This document shows, piece by piece, positions 22,898 through 28,675 of a stretch of DNA of 28,675 nucleotides. The DNA is taken from assembly GCA_964640855.1 (NCBI GenBank), contig CAZXIX010000053.1, forward strand, positions 1-28,675, read 5' to 3'. Both the position numbers and the translations under genes were made by a program. The stretch is from JAJDFU01 sp964640855 (GTDB taxonomy: Bacteria; Bacteroidota; Bacteroidia; Chitinophagales; Saprospiraceae). Every line of letters begins with the position of its first letter. The first letter of the stretch is position 1. The notes beneath the pieces are model-generated. The model was not told the origin of the DNA. It saw nothing but the letters and a program-made list of their open reading frames with translations, and did no database searches.

Positions 22898-24229
22898 ATG
22901 GGTATCCTCGACCGCCTATTTGGAGCGGGAACCACCGAAGCCGTCCAACCGGATATTAAATTCGGCCGCTACAGCGATTCGTACAAAGAAAAACCCAATT
23001 ACGAAGCCTGGAACCAGGCTTTAATCCATTACGAGAATGGTGAATTCCTGGAGGCTTACCGATCCTTTTTCCTGTATTTGAAAGACGAAGAAGAAGGGAA
23101 TGTCAAATACGAAGAACACAAGGGGGGGATTTATTTTGAACTGTACCAGGGCTCCATGCGGATCATCGGCCGGGCAGATCGCAAAAAGTTGAAAGCAGAG
23201 GCCAAGATCGCGGCTACCGATTCGTTGAACGTGGTTTTCATGCGGCGCCTGATCGAGAAGAATTTTGAATTGAAATACAGTCGTTTTGGACTGGACCCGC
23301 AAAACAAGCTGACCATTCTCTTTGATACTTACAGTCTCGACGGTTCGCCCTATAAGCTTTATTATGCCTTGAAAGAAGTAGCTACCCATGCCGACAAGCA
23401 GGATGACCTTCTGCTGGAGGAGTTCCAGTCCCTGCAAGCCATGGATGTCTCCCATCTGGAGCCGCTGCCCGACCAGGAGAAAGTGGTGAAGTACGAATTC
23501 ATGATGGCCCAATTGTCGCGGGTCCTGACGGAATGCAGGGAAGGAAAACTGGATGTTAATCAATATCCCGGGGGCATTGCCTACTTGTTGCTGGATTTGA
23601 TCTATAAGCTGGACTATCTGGTCAAGCCGGAAGGCTTTACCATGGAAACGCTGGAGCGACTTCACCGGCAATATTTTGCCAAAGACGGCAAATTACCGGT
23701 CATGAAGAACCGGGACCTGGAGGAGGCTCTCGAAAAATTGCGGGATCGGCCCCGGGAAGACTATTTCAAAGAAATGTACAGAGGGAAATCCACCTTCGGC
23801 ATCACCACGCCGGTGACCCACGATCGGGTGGTCTCCTTCATCGACAGCGAATTGGGAAACATGAGGTGGTACCTCGACCATGGTCACGAACCGATAGCCA
23901 TGGCGATTCCGGGCTATGTGGTAGGATATTGCCTGTTCAATTATGCCCTTCCCCGGCCGGACCGGGATCTGTTCCATTTGTACTATCAGGTGGTGGAATC
24001 CACCTTTTTCGGCGATCTGGGGTTTCAGCCCGTGCTGTATTTTCCGGACAATGATTCCTTCGACAAAAAGGCCATTCGAAAGGCCATCGATCGGATCGTG
24101 GATGTCAATCGGTCCGACTTTCCCCGTTTGCGGCCGGCGGTCAGTAGCCTGAGCTTCCGGAACCTGCCTGAATTCAGCAGATCCTATCTGGAAATGGTCA
24201 AGGACCTGGATATGTCCCGCATGGATTAA
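22898..24229 (+). CDS. Hypothetical protein, YbjN-like segment (function unknown)
   Basis: A 443-residue soluble protein starting MGILDRLFGAG at 22898; an ATG at 22892 would add two residues. I do not recognise a named family with confidence. It opens with a helical TPR-like repeat (NYEAWNQALIHYENGEFLEAYRSFFLYL). The segment at about 70-165 (NVKYEEHKGGIYFELYQGSMRIIGRADRKKL through VVFMRRLIEKNFELKYSRFGLDPQNKLTILFDTYSLDG) resembles the YbjN/type III chaperone-like fold. The C-terminal half (FFGDLGFQPVLYFPDNDSFDKKAIRKAID) is unassigned. There is no signal peptide or membrane segment. paaD- and paaG-like genes follow at 42- and 34-bp gaps, so it may lead their operon. Confidence 0.75.
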   Translation: MGILDRLFGAGTTEAVQPDIKFGRYSDSYKEKPNYEAWNQALIHYENGEFLEAYRSFFLYLKDEEEGNVKYEEHKGGIYFELYQGSMRIIGRADRKKLKAEAKIAATDSLNVVFMRRLIEKNFELKYSRFGLDPQNKLTILFDTYSLDGSPYKLYYALKEVATHADKQDDLLLEEFQSLQAMDVSHLEPLPDQEKVVKYEFMMAQLSRVLTECREGKLDVNQYPGGIAYLLLDLIYKLDYLVKPEGFTMETLERLHRQYFAKDGKLPVMKNRDLEEALEKLRDRPREDYFKEMYRGKSTFGITTPVTHDRVVSFIDSELGNMRWYLDHGHEPIAMAIPGYVVGYCLFNYALPRPDRDLFHLYYQVVESTFFGDLGFQPVLYFPDNDSFDKKAIRKAIDRIVDVNRSDFPRLRPAVSSLSFRNLPEFSRSYLEMVKDLDMSRMD

Positions 24230-24271
24230 CCATACCGCTGTCGATCTGTTTTAAATAGAAAAGCCAGGAAC

Positions 24272-24772
24272 ATGGAAAAAGTAATCCCCCGGGAAGAAGA
24301 GATCTGGAAAGCGCTGGAGGAGGTCACCGATCCGGAGATCCCGGTGCTGACCGTGCAGGACCTGGGAATCGTTCGGGAGGTGAATGTGTCCGAAGATCGG
24401 GCGGTGGAGGTCGTCATCACCCCGACTTACTCGGGTTGCCCGGCTATGAACACCATAGAGATTAACATCAAGGCTGTCTTGCAGGAAAAGGGCTATGAGC
24501 CGGTAAAGGTTACTACGGTACTCTCTCCGGCCTGGACGACCGATTGGATGTCTGAGGCGGGACGGAATAAACTCCGGGCTTACGGGATCGCACCCCCGCT
24601 GGAAGGCACCGAAGACAAAAGCGCCTTGTTCGGCGACGAAAAACAAGTTCCCTGCCCGCATTGCGGATCCGGCAACACCCGCCTGGTCAGTCAATTCGGT
24701 TCCACGGCTTGCAAAGCCCTTTATCGTTGCCAGGATTGCCTGGAGCCCTTCGACTATTTCAAATGCCACTGA
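24272..24772 (+). CDS. paaD: Phenylacetyl-CoA epoxidase-associated protein PaaD (PaaJ)
   Basis: A 166-residue protein. The N-terminal half is a DUF59/MIP18 Fe-S assembly domain (ALEEVTDPEIPVLTVQDLGIVREVNV, with TPTYSGCPAMNTIEI containing Cys56). The C-terminal part carries paired cysteines, CPHC (128, 131), Cys147, then CQDC (153, 156) and Cys165 in FKCH, a metal-binding ribbon. This is the layout of PaaD, which is needed for maturation of the PaaABC(E) ring 1,2-epoxidase in aerobic phenylacetate degradation. A generic SufT/MIP18 protein would lack the C-terminal cysteine ribbon. The paaG-like gene follows by 34 bp. No paaABC or paaE lies in the window. Confidence 0.93.
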   Translation: MEKVIPREEEIWKALEEVTDPEIPVLTVQDLGIVREVNVSEDRAVEVVITPTYSGCPAMNTIEINIKAVLQEKGYEPVKVTTVLSPAWTTDWMSEAGRNKLRAYGIAPPLEGTEDKSALFGDEKQVPCPHCGSGNTRLVSQFGSTACKALYRCQDCLEPFDYFKCH

Positions 24773-24806
24773 TTTCTCACCCGGATACTCAATCCCGAAC
24801 GCTTAC

Positions 24807-25583
24807 ATGAGCACAATTTTATTCGAAAAAAAAGAACAGGTAGGCATCATCCGGCTCAACCGGCCGGATAAATACAACAGTTTCAATCGGGAAATGGCTC
24901 TTGCACTGCAGGATTGCCTGGATAATGCCCGGGAAGCAGAAGAGGTGCGGGCGCTCCTGCTCACGGGATCCGGCAAGGCATTTTGTGCCGGGCAGGACCT
25001 GCAGGAGGTTATCGACCATGATTTCGAAAATATGTCTCAGATCCTGCGCGAACAGCTCAACCCTCTTGTGCTGCGGATCCGGGAAATGGAAAAGCCGGTG
25101 GTCTGTGCCGTGAACGGGGTTGCTGCCGGCGCGGGAGCCAACATCGCATTGGCCTGCGATCTTACCCTGGCGGGCGAATCGGCCGCTTTCATTCAGGCCT
25201 TCAGCAAGATCGGCCTCATACCCGATACCGGCGGGACCTTCACCCTGCCGCGGCTGGTCGGCCGCCAAAAAGCGATGGCCTTAATGATGCTGGGGGATAA
25301 GGTTTCGGCAGCGGAGGCCGAACAGACGGGAATGATCTACCGGGTCGTGGCCGATGAAACCCTGGAAGAGGAGGCTTTTCAAGTGGCCAGGACCCTGGCA
25401 GGCATGCCCACCATCGCTTTGGGTTTGACCAAAAAAGCACTCAACCAAAGCGAGATCAACGATTTTCAAAAGCAATTGCAACTGGAAGAAAGTCTACAGA
25501 CGCAAGCCGGCCTCACCGAGGATTTCCGGGAAGGCGTAAAAGCTTTTATCGAAAAAAGGAAGCCGATATACCGGGGTAAATGA
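24807..25583 (+). CDS. paaG: Enoyl-CoA hydratase/isomerase, PaaG-like
   Basis: A 258-residue crotonase-fold protein. Oxyanion-hole segments are FCAGQDLQEV (about 59-68) and NGVAAGAGANIALACDL (about 103-119). The catalytic-loop motif KIGLIPDTGGTF puts Asp140 where PaaG isomerases have their key Asp, and lacks the Glu pair of true hydratases. PaaG converts ring-1,2-epoxyphenylacetyl-CoA to an oxepin-CoA and also isomerises later intermediates. Adjacency to paaD (34-bp gap) supports this over a generic enoyl-CoA hydratase. The start MSTILFEKKEQ is preceded by ACGCTTAC with little Shine-Dalgarno, as is common in this phylum. Confidence 0.9.
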   Translation: MSTILFEKKEQVGIIRLNRPDKYNSFNREMALALQDCLDNAREAEEVRALLLTGSGKAFCAGQDLQEVIDHDFENMSQILREQLNPLVLRIREMEKPVVCAVNGVAAGAGANIALACDLTLAGESAAFIQAFSKIGLIPDTGGTFTLPRLVGRQKAMALMMLGDKVSAAEAEQTGMIYRVVADETLEEEAFQVARTLAGMPTIALGLTKKALNQSEINDFQKQLQLEESLQTQAGLTEDFREGVKAFIEKRKPIYRGK

Positions 25584-25838
25584 TTTCCGATCCAACAGGC
25601 ATTCTTTCTAGTAAAAGGAATGCCTTATCCCTTGTTTCTGTGCGCAACCGGGATTGATGGATCGCGTACCTGGCCGGAAAGCCCGGCGAGACATTCGATT
25701 TTTCCGACAAAAACACTCCTTTGCAGAAAACCATTCGACAATTATCCACAGCCACACCCTCTATCTTTCGCTTATTTTTTGCGATGGGCCCCCAGACAAG
25801 ACATCCATTTCCTGAGCTTCACCCAGATTTTTTCAGCT
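25584..25838. other. 255-bp leader upstream of meaB
   Basis: No separate gene is visible. The open frame upstream of meaB from 25620 is not supported as an N-terminal extension. A single exact TTATCCACA (25742-25750) matches the DnaA-box consensus but stands alone. TATCTTTCG at 25763-25771 is a weak candidate for the -7 element (consensus TAnnTTTG), without a good -33 partner. Confidence 0.4.
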
Positions 25839-26873
25839 ATGGCTGAACACTCTTTGAATCCCAAATTCTCGCCCCGGCGAAAATCCAGGGCGATCCCTTC
25901 CCTTGGCGATTTGCAAAAGGGCATCCTGACCAGCGACCGTCTCATCCTCAGTCAGGCCATCACCCTGATCGAAAGCCGGCTCCCGGATCATCAGGACCTG
26001 GCCCGCGAACTGGTTGAATCCTGTTTGCCTCATAGCGGCCGTTCCGTTCGCCTGGGAATTACCGGAAGTCCCGGAGTAGGCAAAAGTACCTTCATCGAAT
26101 CGTTGACCCTGGAATTGCTGGATCTGGGCAAACGGGTGGCCATTCTGGCCGTGGATCCCAGCAGCAGCCTCACCAAGGGCAGCATTCTGGGCGACAAGAC
26201 CCGGATGGAGAAACTCATGGGAAAGGAAGAGGTGTATATCCGTCCCAGTCCGGCGGGGGGATCACTGGGCGGCGTGGCGCGCCATACCCGGGAAACCCTG
26301 TTGCTTTGTGAAGCGGCCGGCTACGAAGTAGTGCTGATCGAAACCGTGGGGGTGGGGCAGTCGGAAACGGCGGTTCGCCACCTCGTGGATCTGTTCTTGC
26401 TGCTCCTGCTTCCCGGCGCCGGAGACGAATTGCAGGGCATCAAAAGGGGGATTGTGGAAATGGCAGACCTTCTGATCGTAAACAAGGCCGAAGGCGAGCG
26501 GATGGCCCTGGCACAAGCCACGGTGCGGGCCTATCGGAACGCCATGCATCTCTATCCTCCCAAATCGAGTGGCTGGGCCCCCGAGGTGCTTCCCTGTTCG
26601 TCTCTGGAAGGGAAGGGCATAGGAAAAATCTGGCCGCTGGTAGAAAAATTTAGGAAGCATACCCAGAAAAACGGATTTTGGGTGCAACAAAGAAAGGAAC
26701 AGGCCGTCCACTGGCTGGAGGAAAGTATTCGGGAACAACTGTATCGTTTATTCTACGATCATCCCGAGGTCAAGAAGCAGTTGTCGAAGGTGGAGAATGA
26801 AGTATTGACCGGCCGCACGTCCTCTTTTGCCGGGGCCGATTATTTGATGAACCTGTTCCTGAATAAAAAATGA
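25839..26873 (+). CDS. meaB: Methylmalonyl-CoA mutase-associated GTPase MeaB
   Basis: A 345-residue G3E-type GTPase that protects and reloads adenosylcobalamin-dependent methylmalonyl-CoA mutase. I chose the ATG at 25839 (MAEHSLNPKF). The frame is open back to 25620, but those 73 residues show no family character and exceed the usual ~330-residue length. Motifs: GITGSPGVGKST (P-loop near residues 73-84), LAVDPSSSLTKGSILGDKTRM, ETVGVGQSE (Walker B region) and IVNKAEGERM. The last has NKAE where NKxD is canonical. The C-terminal dimerisation arm ends SFAGADYLMNLFLNKK. No mutase gene is adjacent. The 255-bp upstream gap suggests its own promoter. The neighbours (paaG upstream, lemA downstream) fit a CoA-metabolism region. 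Confidence 0.94.
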   Translation: MAEHSLNPKFSPRRKSRAIPSLGDLQKGILTSDRLILSQAITLIESRLPDHQDLARELVESCLPHSGRSVRLGITGSPGVGKSTFIESLTLELLDLGKRVAILAVDPSSSLTKGSILGDKTRMEKLMGKEEVYIRPSPAGGSLGGVARHTRETLLLCEAAGYEVVLIETVGVGQSETAVRHLVDLFLLLLLPGAGDELQGIKRGIVEMADLLIVNKAEGERMALAQATVRAYRNAMHLYPPKSSGWAPEVLPCSSLEGKGIGKIWPLVEKFRKHTQKNGFWVQQRKEQAVHWLEESIREQLYRLFYDHPEVKKQLSKVENEVLTGRTSSFAGADYLMNLFLNKK

Positions 26874-26933
26874 TCATCTGAATTTATATTTTCAGTCCTA
26901 GAAACCACTCTCGAACCACTAAAAAAAGCAACA

Positions 26934-27524
26934 ATGAGATCATTAGTCATACCTGTCATATTGGTAGTCGTGGGTCTGTTCTTCCTCATGGCCGGCTGCA
27001 ACACCTACAACAGCATGGTGTCTGCGGATGAAGAAGTGGCCCAGGCCTGGGGAAATGTGCAAACCGCCTATCAACGCCGTGCCGACCTGATCCCCAATCT
27101 GGTATCTACCGTCAAGGGAGCGGCTGATTTTGAAAAGAGCACGCTCGAAGCCGTCGTCAATGCCCGTGCCAAGGCCACCAGCATGCAGGTGAATGCCGAG
27201 GACCTGACGCCCGAAAAGTTGCAGCAGTTTCAGGCAGCCCAGGGAGAACTCAGTCAGGCGCTTGGGCGCTTGCTGGTATCCGTAGAACGCTATCCGGAGC
27301 TGAAAGCCAATCAAAATTTCCGGGACCTGCAAGCCCAGCTGGAAGGCACCGAAAACCGGATCTCCACCGAGCGCAGGCGCTACAATCAAGCGGTCACGGC
27401 TTACAACAAGAAGGTAAGAACGTTTCCCAATACCCTTTTCGCCGGCCTGTTTGGATTCGACCGCAAGGATCAATTCGAGGCGGATGCGACAGCCCAGGAG
27501 GCTCCTCAAGTTAATTTCGAATGA
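26934..27524 (+). CDS. LemA family protein
   Basis: A 196-residue LemA protein. The N-terminal hydrophobic segment SLVIPVILVVVGLFFLMAGC could be a membrane anchor or a lipoprotein signal (Cys at about residue 22). It is followed by the family core: YNSMVSADEEVAQAWGNVQTAYQRRADLIPNLVSTVKGAADFEKSTLEAVVNAR, long alpha-helices, and NFRDLQAQLEGTENRISTERRRYNQAVTAYN, with the ending NTLFAGLFGF. LemA proteins commonly precede TPM-domain proteins, as here; the molecular role is unknown. It starts 61 bp after meaB, and its last four bases (ATGA) overlap the first TPM gene, so at least the downstream genes are coupled. Confidence 0.95.
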   Translation: MRSLVIPVILVVVGLFFLMAGCNTYNSMVSADEEVAQAWGNVQTAYQRRADLIPNLVSTVKGAADFEKSTLEAVVNARAKATSMQVNAEDLTPEKLQQFQAAQGELSQALGRLLVSVERYPELKANQNFRDLQAQLEGTENRISTERRRYNQAVTAYNKKVRTFPNTLFAGLFGFDRKDQFEADATAQEAPQVNFE

Positions 27525-27952
27525 ATCGTTTGTTTAATCCAGAGCAGGAATCCCGGGTAATTCAAGCCATTCAGGAAGCAGAAAGGCAAACCTCAGGGGA
27601 GATTCGCGTCCATATCGATAACCGGCATTCCGGAGATGTGATGAAGATCGCCAAGCAGGCGTTCCACCGCCTGGGCATGGATCAAACCACCGAGCGCAAT
27701 GGAGTCCTCATCTTCATTCTCCCCAATATGAAGGCCTTCGCCATCCTGGGAGACGAAGGGATCGACCGGGTCGTACCCGAAGATTTCTGGTCTGCCGAAA
27801 GGGACATTCTGGAAAAATACTTCCGGAAGGAAGACTTCGAAGGTGGGGTCTGCGAGGTGGTCCAACAGATCGGCGAAAAGCTGAAGGAGCATTTTCCCTA
27901 CGATGAGGAGACCGACGAGAATGAACTACCGGATGATATTTCTTACCAATAA
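27521..27952 (+). CDS. TPM domain protein, soluble short form
   Basis: A 143-residue TPM-domain (TPM_phosphatase, formerly DUF477) protein with no signal peptide and no membrane segment. Recognisable features: QEAERQTSGEIRVHIDNRHSGDVMKIAKQAFHRLGMDQTTERNGVLIFI, then AFAILGDEGIDRVVPEDFW and FEGGVCEVVQQIGEKLKEHF. It starts inside the lemA stop (ATGA overlap) and its end overlaps the next TPM gene by about 32 bp, giving a tightly coupled three-gene set. Bacterial TPM proteins are envelope-associated in other systems; this one appears to be cytosolic. Its biochemical activity is unknown; phosphatase activity is shown only for plant relatives. Confidence 0.92.
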   Translation: MNRLFNPEQESRVIQAIQEAERQTSGEIRVHIDNRHSGDVMKIAKQAFHRLGMDQTTERNGVLIFILPNMKAFAILGDEGIDRVVPEDFWSAERDILEKYFRKEDFEGGVCEVVQQIGEKLKEHFPYDEETDENELPDDISYQ

Positions 27953-28675
27953 TAGATTTTTTTTCTATCCAAACCTGCTTGCCGGGCTTATCATCCTGGG
28001 CATGCTTTTCCTGGGCCTGCCGGCATGGGCCCAGAAAGAAGTACCCCCTCCTCCAGACGGGCTGGTGGCTGATTATGTAGGCATGCTCAGCCCTCAGGAA
28101 GCCAACGCGCTGGATGCCAAGCTTCAGGCCTATGAAGACACCACCAGCATTCAAATAGCCGTAGTGATCGATCGATCGTTGGAGGAAGAAGACATCTTCG
28201 ATTATTCGCTTCGGATAGCCGAATCCTGGGGGATCGGCCAGCGGGGCCGCGACAACGGAGTGCTGATCTACATCGCTCAGAACGACCGCCAGCTCTACAT
28301 CCAAACCGGCTACGGCTCGGAAGGGTTTCTGCCGGACGCCTATGCCAACCGGATCATCGATCAGGTGATCACCCCTGCCTTTCGCAGCGAGCGCTACTAT
28401 CAGGGGCTCGACCAGGCCACGAGCATCATCATGCAATTGGGCTCCGGAGAGTATGAGGCCCTGGAGGACGTGGGGACGGATGTTAAGACCAGTCGCGTCT
28501 TGCGTCTCCTCATCAACATCATCATCATTATCGTCATCATCACCTTGATCAGCCGGATGGGTGGCGGCGGCGGTGGCCGGGGTTATGGCGGTCGGGGCCG
28601 GCACGGTGGCGGTATGTGGTGGATCCCGATGGGGGGCGGCGGCTTCGGCGGCGGCGGAGGCTTCAGCGGCGGCGG
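27921..28675 (+). CDS. TPM domain protein with TM and Gly-rich tail (cut by window end)
   Basis: At least 251 residues, continuing past the window. The start MNYRMIFL at 27921 is preferred; ATGs at 27903 and 27933 are alternatives. A signal sequence (LLAGLIILGMLFLGLPAWAQ) is followed by PPPPDGLVADYVGMLSPQEANALDAKLQAYEDTTSIQIAVVIDRSLE, RGRDNGVLIYIAQNDRQLYIQTGYGSEGFLPDAYANRIID, and SERYYQGLDQATSII, the standard exported TPM domain. A membrane helix (LLINIIIIIVIITLIS) leads into a Gly/Arg/Trp-rich tail, the YgcG-like layout. This second TPM domain probably faces the periplasm, in contrast to the soluble copy encoded just upstream. The C-terminal end is not visible. Confidence 0.9.
   Translation, partial: MNYRMIFLTNNRFFFYPNLLAGLIILGMLFLGLPAWAQKEVPPPPDGLVADYVGMLSPQEANALDAKLQAYEDTTSIQIAVVIDRSLEEEDIFDYSLRIAESWGIGQRGRDNGVLIYIAQNDRQLYIQTGYGSEGFLPDAYANRIIDQVITPAFRSERYYQGLDQATSIIMQLGSGEYEALEDVGTDVKTSRVLRLLINIIIIIVIITLISRMGGGGGGRGYGGRGRHGGGMWWIPMGGGGFGGGGGFSGG

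Noticed and set aside
25742..25750. Exact DnaA-box consensus TTATCCACA before meaB
   Set aside because: A single box without clustering, AT-rich unwinding region or dnaA/dnaN neighbours; not evidence of an origin.
25620..25838. 73-residue N-terminal extension of MeaB
   Set aside because: The extension has no similarity to MeaB N-termini, and the product from 25839 already has the family's normal length.
27714..28604. 296-codon minus-strand frame at the window end
   Set aside because: Antisense to two TPM-domain genes with clear motifs; the product has no domain character.

Overview
The window looks like a piece of a chromosome from a Bacteroidota bacterium, probably a Saprospiria-type (Lewinella/Haliscomenobacter-like) lineage. 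The case rests on gene content: a PorP/SprF-family protein, an OmpA/PD40/TPR envelope protein, a type IX secretion (T9SS) C-terminal sorting domain, a GSCFA protein, a DUF1573 domain, several small lipoproteins, and A-rich rather than strong Shine-Dalgarno leaders. The species assignment is inference. No rRNA, tRNA, CRISPR array, transposase or prophage cluster is visible.

Layout. 1-2.7 kb: a DUF2805 protein divergent from a ferritin, then a convergent Ig-like lipoprotein. 2.8-5.2 kb: an OsmC-family protein, then a tight pair encoding a DM13/Ig-like lipoprotein and a predicted outer-membrane beta-barrel; a perfect 8-bp dyad abuts the lipoprotein start codon. 5.3-9.1 kb (minus strand): a PorP/SprF protein followed by an 846-aa TPR-PD40-OmpA protein that carries an extra C-terminal DUF1573 domain. 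9.2-10.1 kb: a two-gene cassette of a small unknown protein and an orphan T4 gp19-like contractile-tail tube protein. 10.2-14.2 kb: a secreted GH31 glycosidase and, divergently, a metallo-beta-lactamase-fold protein. 14.3-14.9 kb: an AT-rich DUF5615/DUF433 toxin-antitoxin pair. 15-17.1 kb: methionyl-tRNA synthetase. 17.1-17.65 kb: a long AT-rich non-coding stretch. 17.65-20 kb: a DUF1015 protein and an amidohydrolase. 20-22.8 kb (minus strand): a T9SS-exported alpha/beta hydrolase and a GSCFA esterase-like protein. 22.9-25.6 kb: an unknown 445-aa protein followed by paaD- and paaG-like phenylacetate genes. 25.8-26.9 kb: meaB. 26.9 kb to the end: an overlapping lemA-TPM-TPM cluster, cut by the window edge.

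How they fit together. Much of the window concerns the cell envelope and export: T9SS-associated components, exported hydrolases, lipoproteins and the LemA/TPM cluster. A second theme is acyl-CoA catabolism (PaaD, PaaG, MeaB).

The features least explained by ordinary annotation are the orphan tail-tube cassette, the DUF1573 fusion, and a dispersed intergenic repeat family. The repeat has two roughly 145-bp inverted copies, near 13.2 and 21.6 kb, that share a conserved hairpin. A reduced relative of its flanking motif lies inside the PorP-OmpA gene pair near 7.95 kb.
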